NCBI GenBank assembly: GCA_013322215.1
Contig: JAAMEZ010000022.1
Coordinates: forward strand, 238,246 to 302,245
Direction of reading: 5' to 3'
DNA: 64,000 bases
From: Martinezella rhizogenes
Lineage (GTDB): Bacteria > Pseudomonadota > Alphaproteobacteria > Rhizobiales > Rhizobiaceae
Shown here: positions 1 to 7,363 of the stretch, piece by piece
How the letters are laid out: every line of letters begins with the position of its first letter
How positions within the stretch are numbered: the first letter of the stretch is position 1
Translations under genes and position numbers: made by a program
The notes under the pieces: generated by a model
What the model was told of the DNA's origin: nothing
Databases searched by the model: none
Seen by the model: the letters and a program-made list of their open reading frames with translations, nothing else

Positions 1-718
1 GCAGCACGCCGGCGGTGCCGCGAAGCCCCTCGCGGTCGCTGCCATCGAGTAGCCCGGCCTTGCCTGATAGCGTGACGTTGGCGCTCGTCGATGCGGTCGG
101 CAGGGTCTGCGGAAAATCCTTGATCACGGCATTGGCGTTTTCGACGCCGATGGCGAGATCCAGATCGCTGCCATTCTGGTTGGCATGCATCTCCGTGTGG
201 GCAGCGGTGACATTGACGCTCTGGCCGGTGACGGATGAGACGATGCCGGCTTTCAACCCCTCGATGACCGTCTGAGTCTGCGCGACGCCGCGGCCCTTGG
301 CAACGAGGTTCGATTGCAGATCGGTCCATTCGGCCGATACGGTCAGGCCCTCCGTCGTACGCAATTCTGCAGGAGATTTCAGGTTCCAGCTCACATGGTT
401 GGGCTGGAAGACTGGTGCGGAGGCGCTGAGCCGGTCGAAATTGGTGGAGACGCCCCGCGTCTGGTTGTCGACCGTCACCGTGTCGCAAGTCAGGCCGATG
501 GCGAAGGGGAAGCCGTTGAAGGCCATGTTCTCGCATTTGCCGGCAACGCCGGCACTGTTCTGCTGGCCGAGTGCCTTCAGGACATTAGCCCTGACGAAAC
601 TGGTCGCGTAGTACCAGCCGCCGGTATAAAGACCGGCCAGGACCACCACCAGCCCCAGAAGGATGAGCCACAGACGCTTGCCTCGACCGGTCGTTACGCT
701 CTGGCTTGACGCTGCCAT
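1..718 (-). CDS. DUF2125 family membrane-anchored protein (3' end cut by window)
   Basis: The minus-strand frame is open from the ATG at 718 to the left edge, so 239 residues are visible and the C-terminus is missing. The N-terminus is a short basic stretch followed by one hydrophobic segment at about residues 17-37, which suggests an inner-membrane anchor with a periplasmic body. A C-x-N-M then G-F-P-F then L-T-C pattern near residues 60-80 resembles the start of DUF2125, an alphaproteobacterial family of unknown function. GGAGAA lies just upstream of the ATG. The gene diverges from the cyclotransferase gene about 50 bases away. Family assignment is from pattern memory; no catalytic role is implied. 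Confidence 0.7.
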   Translation of the reverse strand, partial: MAASSQSVTTGRGKRLWLILLGLVVVLAGLYTGGWYYATSFVRANVLKALGQQNSAGVAGKCENMAFNGFPFAIGLTCDTVTVDNQTRGVSTNFDRLSASAPVFQPNHVSWNLKSPAELRTTEGLTVSAEWTDLQSNLVAKGRGVAQTQTVIEGLKAGIVSSVTGQSVNVTAAHTEMHANQNGSDLDLAIGVENANAVIKDFPQTLPTASTSANVTLSGKAGLLDGSDREGLRGTAGVL

Positions 719-768
719 GTTGTTCTCCAATGGTTGGACTGAAGCTTCACAGTGATTTGGCGTTGGAT

Positions 769-1302
769 ATGGACGAATTTTGGGTGTTTGGCTACGGATC
801 CCTCATGTGGAATCCGGGCTTTGGTTATGATGAGCGGGCCGAGGCCCTGATTTTTGGTTATCGTCGCTCGCTCTGCGTCCGTTCCTGGGTCCATCGCGGC
901 ACGGAAGAAAACCCTGGTCTCGTCTTGGGCCTGGATCGCGGCGGCTCCTGCCGCGGCATAGCTTTTCGCGTGCCAGCCGCCTCCTGGGACGAGGTGCTCG
1001 CCTATCTGCGCGAGCGCGAACTCGTCACCAACGTCTACCTGGAAAAGACGCTCCCCATCCGTCTGGCCGATGGGAGACGCGTGACCGCCGTGGCCTATGT
1101 CGTCGATCGCAACCACAGGCAATATGCCGGCGCGCTTGACGCGGCCGAGGCGGCGCATGTGGTGGAAGCCGCAATCGGCCGCTCCGGCCCGAACGATGCC
1201 TATGTCTTCAATACGCTGACGCATCTGCGCGACATGGGCATCCGCGATCATTGGCTTGAGCAGGTTGCAGACGAAGTGGAGCGGATGCGAAAGGCGTCCT
1301 GA
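769..1302 (+). CDS. ChaC-type gamma-glutamylcyclotransferase
   Basis: 177 residues. The N-terminal FGYGSL motif (residues 7-12) is the substrate-binding loop of the gamma-glutamylcyclotransferase fold, and REREL at 81-85 holds the expected catalytic glutamate region. ChaC-like enzymes cleave glutathione to 5-oxoproline and Cys-Gly in the cytosol. The domain begins almost at residue 1 from the ATG at 769. Upstream in-frame starts at 706 and 730 would add an unrelated tail and run into the divergent DUF2125 gene. No strong ribosome binding site is visible before 769, so the start is the least certain part. Confidence 0.85.
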   Translation: MDEFWVFGYGSLMWNPGFGYDERAEALIFGYRRSLCVRSWVHRGTEENPGLVLGLDRGGSCRGIAFRVPAASWDEVLAYLRERELVTNVYLEKTLPIRLADGRRVTAVAYVVDRNHRQYAGALDAAEAAHVVEAAIGRSGPNDAYVFNTLTHLRDMGIRDHWLEQVADEVERMRKAS

Positions 1303-1327
1303 GCCCATTGCTTCGCGCCGAAGCTTC

Positions 1328-2131
1328 TCAGACTGCGGCCGAAACCGGTTTCGCCTTGCCGATTTCAGCCAGACGTTTAGCGGCCGTCGGCGGAACCGGC
1401 AGGTTCGGGTTGTTGGCGATCGTCTCGACCAGCAGTTCGTCGCTCGCCCTTTCCGTTTCCTCGATCAGGCGTGCAAAGAAGGCATCGGGGTCCATGCCGG
1501 GCTCGATCGGCGGCAGGATGCGAACCTTGATATGGCCGGGATATTTGCGGAAGGTACGGCGTGGCCAGAAAAGGCCGGGATGCATGGCCACGGCGACGAC
1601 GGGGATGTTGAGGTCGCGATACATGCGGGCGATGCCGTATTTATAGACCGGCTCGGCGCCTGGCGGCCGGCGCGTGCCTTCGGGGTAGATGATGAGCTGG
1701 CGGCCGGTGGCGAGTTCTTCGCGTGTGCGCTTCAACACATCGAACATCACTTTGCCGCGCGCGCTGCGATCCACCGGGATCATGCGCTGCTTCCCCGCAT
1801 ACCAGCCGAACAACGGGATCCACATCAGCTCGCGCTTCAGGATATAGACGGGATCATCGAGATAAGGCAGTAGCGCGAAGGTATCCCAGAAGGATTGATG
1901 CTTGGGCGCGAAGATGAAGCTGCCCTTTGGGATGTTCTCTAGGCCCTCGACCTCGAAGGTGGTGCCGACGATCTTTTCCATCAGCCAGGTGCTGGATTTC
2001 GCCCATGCCTTGGGAATCGCATAGGCGGCCTTGCGCGGCATCAGGAAATAGATCGGCGTCAATACGATCATGCGAATGATCAGATTGGCATAGAAGACTG
2101 TATTGAACAGGATCGAACGCAAGATAATCAT
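1328..2131 (-). CDS. plsC: 1-acylglycerol-3-phosphate acyltransferase family (PlsC-like)
   Basis: 267 residues. The acyltransferase signature HX4D is present as HQSFWD (residues 78-83) and the phosphate-binding block as EGTR (151-154). A hydrophobic N-terminal segment (about 15-31) places it at the inner membrane, where the family transfers an acyl chain to lysophosphatidic acid in phospholipid synthesis. It is the last gene of a minus-strand series ftsE, ftsX, ydcF-like, plsC, but 190 bases separate it from the ydcF-like gene, so it may have its own promoter. Its stop is close to that of the convergent cyclotransferase gene. Substrate could also be another lysophospholipid; several paralogues are normal in rhizobia. 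Confidence 0.88.
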   Translation of the reverse strand: MIILRSILFNTVFYANLIIRMIVLTPIYFLMPRKAAYAIPKAWAKSSTWLMEKIVGTTFEVEGLENIPKGSFIFAPKHQSFWDTFALLPYLDDPVYILKRELMWIPLFGWYAGKQRMIPVDRSARGKVMFDVLKRTREELATGRQLIIYPEGTRRPPGAEPVYKYGIARMYRDLNIPVVAVAMHPGLFWPRRTFRKYPGHIKVRILPPIEPGMDPDAFFARLIEETERASDELLVETIANNPNLPVPPTAAKRLAEIGKAKPVSAAV

Positions 2132-2321
2132 CGAGGCTTTCCCAACGCACCGGCTTGCACCGGCATCCGAAGGTTTGCCTACACGATTACGGCGTCAATA
2201 AAAAGTCGGTGCATGCTTGGTTTTCGCGTCTTCAGGCGCATCCCTCTCTCCGACATTCGCTCTTGGCGCTTGAAGCTTTCGATGTCATGCAAAACCGCTG
2301 CACAGTCTGGCGCGGCGAGCC

Positions 2322-3044
2322 TCAGTCGTCGTCATCGACCGGCTGTCGGGAACGCAGGCCTATCGGCCGCCCGAGGCCGGTCAGGTTGCGGGCGCCGGCA
2401 AGGAGGACCTTGGCGTATTCCGAGATCATTGTCCGCAGCGCGTTCGGGTCCGTGAACCAGTTCTTGGTCTTCAGGTCGGAGTTGACGACCGGATAGGGAA
2501 TGAAATCGGTCGAGGGATCGACATATTTCAGTTCAGCGAGGCTGCGGGGCATATGGTAGTTGTTCGTCACCACGAGAACGCTCTTATAACCCCTGGCGTG
2601 AATCCATTTTGCTGCCTCGCGGGCATTGCCGATCGTATCGAGCGCGTCGTAGCCGATGTCGACACAGCAGCTGAACAGGCTGGCGGAACTCTGCGTCAGT
2701 TTGCGGATCTGCGTCGGCGTGGTGGTCGGATGTGCGCCCGATATCAGCAGGCGGTTGCCGGCACCGGTGCGCAGCAGCTCCACCGCCTGGTCGATCCGCT
2801 GATAACCGCCCGTGAGCACGACGATGGCATCGGCCTTGGGTTCCAGCGGCGGCTTCAAGGTGGTAATCGAATCGGCGAAATGCAGGAAGCCGCCGAAAAT
2901 GATGGCGACCAAAAAAATGAAGGCGAAGCCGCCCCAGCGCAAAAGACGCCGGAACAGGCTGCGGCGCACGGGTCTGTCGCCGCGGGAGTGCTCCCGCAAC
3001 GGCTGCGAACTCACGGTCTTGCGAGTCGTCAGATCCATGCTCAT
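2322..3044 (-). CDS. YdcF family (DUF218) membrane protein
   Basis: 240 residues. A basic N-terminus leads into one membrane segment at about 38-56, followed by the DUF218 core beginning DAIVVLTGG (72-80) and continuing with the NNYHMPRS block near residue 175. YdcF/SanA/ElyC-type proteins are linked to envelope metabolism, but the substrate is unknown. In rhizobia this gene sits between ftsX and plsC, as here, with 69 bases separating it from ftsX. Two ATGs two codons apart (3044 and 3038) are possible starts, neither with a clear ribosome binding site. The last residues are a run of aspartates. Confidence 0.85.
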   Translation of the reverse strand: MSMDLTTRKTVSSQPLREHSRGDRPVRRSLFRRLLRWGGFAFIFLVAIIFGGFLHFADSITTLKPPLEPKADAIVVLTGGYQRIDQAVELLRTGAGNRLLISGAHPTTTPTQIRKLTQSSASLFSCCVDIGYDALDTIGNAREAAKWIHARGYKSVLVVTNNYHMPRSLAELKYVDPSTDFIPYPVVNSDLKTKNWFTDPNALRTMISEYAKVLLAGARNLTGLGRPIGLRSRQPVDDDD

Positions 3045-3113
3045 GATTCGGTACTATACGCCAATTGCGGCAAGGAACGGGCTGGCAAACGGTAAAAAAA
3101 CATCACGGAAGCG

Positions 3114-4157
3114 TCAATTCTGTACGCTATCCGTCCGCCCGGGATCGGAACGGATCAGATCGATCTCGTAGATCGTGCGCATGACGGTGAAGCGTGCCGT
3201 CAGTGTCGTCAGCAGCGCGATGATGATCATGGTGGCGAGAATGCCGACATAGCCGAGCGCGCCGACGGAGAAGGTCCCGAACAGTGCCGTCGCCTGATCG
3301 GTCTGCGGCGTGGCTATCGTATGGCTCTGCAGGATGCCGGCTGTCGCGAAGAACAGCGCGGCGAGCGCGCTTCCAGCTCCCGACCCTTTGAGGCTGATCT
3401 TCAGGAAATGCTTCTGGAACTCGTTGGCGACGAAGGTGCTTTCGGCCCCCACGAAATGCAGCACTTCGACGATATGGCGATTGCCTGACAATGCGCCGCG
3501 CGTGGCGAAGACCACCGTCAGGACCATGGCGGTGAAAACAAGCAGCAGGACGCCGGTGCCGATGAGAACGGTGGTGTGCGCCATCGACACGAGCCGGTCG
3601 ACCCAGGTGCGATGGTCGTCCAGCGTCGCTTGCGGGATCTGCGCCTTGAGCAAGCTGCGCATCGCTTCGAAGTCAGGCGGATGCGTCTCGTCGATGGTGA
3701 TGATGACGAGGCGCGGGACGGGCAGTTCCTTGATATCGAGGCCGGCGCCGAGCCAGGGCTCGAGAAGGCGGGCTGTCGCTGCCTCATCAACGATCTGGCC
3801 CGATTTGGTGCCGACGAAGCTGAGCGCGATATCGCGGGCGCTCGTCAGCGCCTTTTCCATATCGAGATTGTCGTCCGGCTTGATCTGGATGGTGATCTCG
3901 CGGGAAATCTGGCTCTCCCAGCTTGCTGCCGTCGAGCGCACCATGCTGACTGCGCCGAGCGTCAGGCAGGCGAGGAAGGCCATGATGGCGATGACGACGA
4001 TGAGCGCATTGCCCTGAATGTTCGAGGACGGCACGATCGGCCCGGTCGGGCGAACGCGCATCTCCGGACGCTTGCGCTCCACAGGTGCTGCGGGCGTTTG
4101 TCGCGCCTGCGGAGCCTTGGCGCTCGGGGCGTTCCTGCGGGGAGGGGGCTCAGTCAT
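3114..4157 (-). CDS. ftsX: Cell division ABC transporter permease FtsX
   Basis: 347 residues. A proline-rich cytoplasmic N-terminus of about 50 residues precedes transmembrane segment 1 (about 51-73), an extracytoplasmic domain (about 75-205) and three further membrane segments near 210-235, 262-285 and 305-330. This is the FtsX topology. FtsX pairs with FtsE to control division-site peptidoglycan hydrolases. The start codon lies within the end of ftsE (8-base overlap), which indicates translational coupling. The extended proline-rich N-terminus is longer than in enteric FtsX and is seen in alphaproteobacterial members. Confidence 0.92.
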   Translation of the reverse strand: MTEPPPRRNAPSAKAPQARQTPAAPVERKRPEMRVRPTGPIVPSSNIQGNALIVVIAIMAFLACLTLGAVSMVRSTAASWESQISREITIQIKPDDNLDMEKALTSARDIALSFVGTKSGQIVDEAATARLLEPWLGAGLDIKELPVPRLVIITIDETHPPDFEAMRSLLKAQIPQATLDDHRTWVDRLVSMAHTTVLIGTGVLLLVFTAMVLTVVFATRGALSGNRHIVEVLHFVGAESTFVANEFQKHFLKISLKGSGAGSALAALFFATAGILQSHTIATPQTDQATALFGTFSVGALGYVGILATMIIIALLTTLTARFTVMRTIYEIDLIRSDPGRTDSVQN

Positions 4158-4809
4158 AGATATCGAGATGCCCCCCCGATAGAATCATGCGCCTTGCTTC
4201 GATCTGATCCATCAGGGCGAGATCGTGCGTGGCAATGACGACGGCGGTGCCGAGACGGTTGAGCTCCAGAAAGAGGTTGAGCAGGCGGCGCGCCATCGGC
4301 GGGTCGACATTGCCGGTGGGTTCGTCGGCAAGCAGGATTTCCGGGCGATCGATGAGGGCGCGGGCGATGGCGGCGCGTTGCTTCTCACCGCCAGAGAGCA
4401 CCGGCGGCAGCACATTTATGCGCTCGCCCAGTCCGACCCATTTCAAGAGCTCCAGGACGTCGGTGCGATAGGAGCTTTCATCCTTGCCGCGCACACGCAG
4501 GGGCAGGGCGACGTTTTCATAGGTCGTCAGATGCTCGAGCAGCCGGAAATCCTGGAAGACGATGCCGACACGGCGGCGCAGCAGCGGCAGTTCGTTGCGC
4601 GGGATTGAGGATATCTCCCGGTCGAACATGCGGATCAGCCCGCGCGTCGGCTGCAGCGACATGAAGAGCAGGCGCAGCAGCGTCGTCTTGCCGGCGCCGG
4701 AAGGGCCGGTCAGGAACTGGAACGATTTCTTCGGTATGTCGAAGCTCAGGTCGCGGAGGATCTCCGGACCCATGCCGTAACGCAAACCGACGTTCTCAAA
4801 ATGAATCAA
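4150..4809 (-). CDS. ftsE: Cell division ATP-binding protein FtsE
   Basis: 219 residues with a complete ABC ATPase set: Walker A GPSGAGKTT (35-43), Q-loop Gln 86, signature LSGGE (138-142) and Walker B ILLADEP (158-164). It energises FtsX at the septum. The start is a TTG at 4809. The next in-frame ATG (residue 13) would remove the first beta strand of the ABC fold, so TTG is preferred although no strong ribosome binding site precedes it. It is the first gene of the minus-strand ftsE-ftsX-ydcF cluster. The 210-base upstream region holds three TTAAC half-sites (see the separate entry). Confidence 0.93.
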   Translation of the reverse strand: MIHFENVGLRYGMGPEILRDLSFDIPKKSFQFLTGPSGAGKTTLLRLLFMSLQPTRGLIRMFDREISSIPRNELPLLRRRVGIVFQDFRLLEHLTTYENVALPLRVRGKDESSYRTDVLELLKWVGLGERINVLPPVLSGGEKQRAAIARALIDRPEILLADEPTGNVDPPMARRLLNLFLELNRLGTAVVIATHDLALMDQIEARRMILSGGHLDIYD

Positions 4810-4850
4810 CGGGCAGTCCAGTCTTCCGCAGGGTTCAATCAGGCGACTTG

Positions 4851-4928
4851 TTAACCAATGGCATTAACAGCCGGTAAATTTTTCTGGAAAGGCGCCCCAT
4901 TCATGGCGATCTTTGCGAAGCATTAACC
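4851..4928 (-). promoter_or_regulatory. Clustered TTAAC half-sites upstream of ftsE
   Basis: TTAAC occurs at 4851-4855, 4864-4868 and 4923-4927, all in the same orientation, between ftsE and the divergent gene at 5020. The first two TTAA tetramers are 9 bases apart, against 7 in the classical CtrA site TTAA-N7-TTAA, so this is only CtrA-like. Cell-cycle control of a division gene by CtrA would be expected in this order, but the spacing mismatch keeps the call tentative. Confidence 0.3.
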
Positions 4929-5019
4929 AATAAAATTTACGACTGGGCAGGATTCGTTTCAATGCCCAGATTGGCAATGGGCGTCGAAACCATGTGGATC
5001 ACCGCAACGGGAGGCCATC

Positions 5020-5685
5020 ATGGGCGCTTTTCGCCACCGTCCACAGCAGACGGGGCTGATTTATGACCTCATTCCGCCCGAACGTGGGGCGGGATCGGGC
5101 CAGGTGCATTACGTCATGCCAAAAGCCGATATCGTCGATGCCGAATTCGTGACCGTTTCCGCCGCGCGCGGACGGACAGTGTCGGGCGTCAATATGCGCT
5201 ATGGCCGGCATGTCCAACCAAAACCGCAGCCGACGACGCGCAAGACTGGCTTTTCGCGCATCCTGTCCGTCCTGCGCGGCATTGAGAAGGTTTTGCAGCA
5301 GGCGTCGCGGCGCAGTTTCGTGGCGCTCATCGTTTGCCTCGCAATATTGATCTTCGGTCTTTCCGGCGGCTTTTCCAGTCTCTCGAGCGTACCAGCCGAT
5401 GCGACGGCCGATCCGCTGCAGTTCTCGCATGTGACACTGACGCCGCGGGATGAGAACGGTCTGCCCGTCTTGAGACTGAACGGCATCATCGAGAATGTCA
5501 GCGGCGCCACGCTTTCGGTCCCACAGGTGCGCGCCGATCTTTTCGCCGGAGATCAGCTGGTCAGAAGCATCGTGGTGGATACGCCGGTCGATCGCCTCGG
5601 GCCGCATGAAAGCCGCGGATTCTCGACGCGATTGCAGCATCCCGGTGGAAAAACGCCGGATGTCCGGCTTTCCTTCATGCCATAG
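5020..5685 (+). CDS. Single-pass membrane protein, function unknown
   Basis: 221 residues. The first 98 are basic and probably cytoplasmic, one membrane segment spans about 99-118, and a roughly 100-residue C-terminal periplasmic domain follows. The C-terminal part alternates hydrophobic beta strands (NGIIENVSGATLSVPQV, then VDTPVDRLGPHESRGF) like DUF3426 or FxLYD domains, which act as immunoglobulin-like modules. No MJ0042-type cysteine zinc finger, usual in the DUF3426 family, is present; the N-terminal half has no cysteines. The gene lies between ftsE (divergent) and hpt (same strand, 86 bases downstream). The start at 5020 follows GGGAGG, a good ribosome binding site. Confidence 0.75.
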   Translation: MGAFRHRPQQTGLIYDLIPPERGAGSGQVHYVMPKADIVDAEFVTVSAARGRTVSGVNMRYGRHVQPKPQPTTRKTGFSRILSVLRGIEKVLQQASRRSFVALIVCLAILIFGLSGGFSSLSSVPADATADPLQFSHVTLTPRDENGLPVLRLNGIIENVSGATLSVPQVRADLFAGDQLVRSIVVDTPVDRLGPHESRGFSTRLQHPGGKTPDVRLSFMP

Positions 5686-5771
5686 GGGGTGTGTCCGCGC
5701 CGCCGATTGTGCTACGGGCTAGAGCTTGATCGGCGGCCAGGGGCCGCCGCAGCCATGGAGCATGCCAATCA

Positions 5772-6320
5772 ATGCCTGTCGTACGCGGGAAGAATATCGA
5801 GCCGCTTTTCACTGCCGAGCAGATCGCCGAGCGCAATCATGCCTTGGCGAAGGAAATCGCCAAGGGGCCGACGAAGGACCTCCTCGTCATCGCCATCCTC
5901 AAGGGCTCGTTCATCTTCGCAGCCGATTTGTTGCGCGCCTTGCATGAGACCGGGCTTGCCCCGGAGGTCGAGTTCATCACGCTTTCGAGCTATGGCGCCG
6001 GCACGACGTCACAGGGTGTGCGCATCGTCAAGGATATCGATAGCGACGTTAAGGATCGTGATGTCCTGCTGATCGATGACATTCTCGAATCGGGCCGCAC
6101 GCTGCGCTTTGCCAAAGAGCTGCTCTATGAGCGCGGCGCCCGCAACGTCACGCTGGCTGTCCTGCTCGACAAGAGCGTCAAGCGCCAGGAAGAGCTGGAG
6201 GCCGATTATGTCGGCTTCGAATGCCCCGATTATTTCGTGGTCGGCTACGGCATGGATGTCGCCTACGCCTTCCGCGAACTGCCCTTCGTCGGCGTCGTCA
6301 CGGGCGACGCCGAAGCCTGA
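5772..6320 (+). CDS. hpt: Hypoxanthine phosphoribosyltransferase
   Basis: 182 residues, the usual length. The PRPP-binding loop is VLLIDDILESGRT (98-110), and LKGSFIFAADL (43-53) is the conserved LKG block. The enzyme salvages hypoxanthine and guanine to IMP and GMP in the cytosol. The ATG at 5772 has a weak GGAG 11 bases upstream. It sits immediately before cpdR, an arrangement seen in other rhizobia, though about 160 bases and a small hairpin lie between the two. Confidence 0.93.
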   Translation: MPVVRGKNIEPLFTAEQIAERNHALAKEIAKGPTKDLLVIAILKGSFIFAADLLRALHETGLAPEVEFITLSSYGAGTTSQGVRIVKDIDSDVKDRDVLLIDDILESGRTLRFAKELLYERGARNVTLAVLLDKSVKRQEELEADYVGFECPDYFVVGYGMDVAYAFRELPFVGVVTGDAEA

Positions 6321-6333
6321 TCTTAAGTTAATG

Positions 6334-6352
6334 CAGGCGGCGTGTCCGCCTG
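6334..6352 (+). terminator. Hairpin after hpt, weak terminator candidate
   Basis: A perfect 7-bp stem (CAGGCGG / CCGCCTG) with a 5-base loop starts 14 bases after the hpt stop. It has no T-run after it, so it may be a Rho-dependent end, a stability hairpin or chance. Confidence 0.35.
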
Positions 6353-6479
6353 TCCCATTCTGCTCCAGTGATGACGAACCATTAACCACGGAGCCTGATC
6401 GCCTGCCCGTCGTTTACCTATCGCAAACGGAATTCTGGTGATTTCGGTCGCGGAACATGACGGACCAGGAGCACGGACC

Positions 6480-6839
6480 ATGGCAAAAATTCTGATCACG
6501 GAAGACGAAGACTCGCTTCGTACCTTCGTCGCCCGCGCGCTGCGCTTGGACGGTCACGAGACCGAAGAGGCAGCTGACGGCGCGGAAGGTTTGGAAAAGC
6601 TGAAAGAGGGCGGCTACGACCTGCTTCTCTCGGATATCCGCATGCCTGTGATGGACGGCATCGAGCTTGCCCATCAGGCGCATTCGACGTGCCCGGGGAT
6701 GAAGATCCTGCTGATGACGGGCTATGCGGAGCAGCGCGAGCGCGCCGACGACCTTATGGAAAAGATTGTCGACGTCGTCGCCAAGCCCTTCGCGCTGCCG
6801 GACATCCGCAAGGCTGTTGCGCGGGCCTTGGCTGCCTGA
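6480..6839 (+). CDS. cpdR: Single-domain response regulator CpdR
   Basis: 119 residues forming only a receiver domain: acidic pocket EDED (8-11), phospho-acceptor Asp 52 in SDIRMP, and Lys 102 in VAKPF. There is no output domain. In Caulobacter and Sinorhizobium, unphosphorylated CpdR directs ClpXP to the pole and enables proteolysis of CtrA and other cell-cycle proteins. The start at 6480 is set by AGGAG at 6467-6471. An in-frame ATG at 6438 would add 14 residues before the receiver fold. A TTAACC half-site lies at 6382-6387 upstream. Another orphan receiver is possible, but length and hpt adjacency favour CpdR. Confidence 0.85.
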   Translation: MAKILITEDEDSLRTFVARALRLDGHETEEAADGAEGLEKLKEGGYDLLLSDIRMPVMDGIELAHQAHSTCPGMKILLMTGYAEQRERADDLMEKIVDVVAKPFALPDIRKAVARALAA

Positions 6840-6885
6840 AATTTGTCGATTGTCGGCGCAGTCGTTTCCTGTGCCGACTTCATCA

Positions 6886-7311
6886 TCATTTGCGGATAGG
6901 TCCGAAATCGTCATCCGGATAGTGGATGGTTTCCTCCCCCGGCCTTCTTGAGCCAACGACGATCATCGTCACCGCGGCGGTGGAATGATTGAGCAAATGA
7001 TGGGCATTCGGTTGCCCCGCCGGAAATCCCACAACATCGCCAGGCCCGAGGATATGGTGACCGTTTTCATCGATCAGCGTCGGGACGTCCGTCAGAACAT
7101 AAAGGAACTCATCCTCCGCCGTATGCCAGTGACGTGATGATGACATGCTTCCGGGATCGAGCGTGACGAGATTCACGCCGAATTGCGTAATGCCTACGGC
7201 CTTGGCCAGCCGAATCTCGTGCTTGCCGCTGAGCCTTGCATCCGCGTCGGCAATACCGGGCAGGCCTGTTGTGACAGGCAGATCCGAAATATTGGCAAGC
7301 TTGGTCTCCAT
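6886..7311 (-). CDS. Cupin domain protein
   Basis: 141 residues with one cupin barrel. The metal ligands are visible as H61, H63 and E68 in HWHTAEDEF, with H105 in the second cupin motif, and GPGDVVGFPAG (89-99) is the conserved turn. Such proteins bind a metal and may be isomerases, dioxygenases or sugar-binding regulators; the substrate cannot be told from sequence. The ATG at 7311 is preferred over 7353 because the upstream 14 residues are not cupin-like. It is tail-to-tail with cpdR and 52 bases from the end of the TIGR02302 gene. Confidence 0.82.
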   Translation of the reverse strand: METKLANISDLPVTTGLPGIADADARLSGKHEIRLAKAVGITQFGVNLVTLDPGSMSSSRHWHTAEDEFLYVLTDVPTLIDENGHHILGPGDVVGFPAGQPNAHHLLNHSTAAVTMIVVGSRRPGEETIHYPDDDFGPIRK

Positions 7312-7363
7312 GTCATCCCTCTTTGCGAAGCATGAAAGACGGGCCACTTCCATGGCAGGCTGC

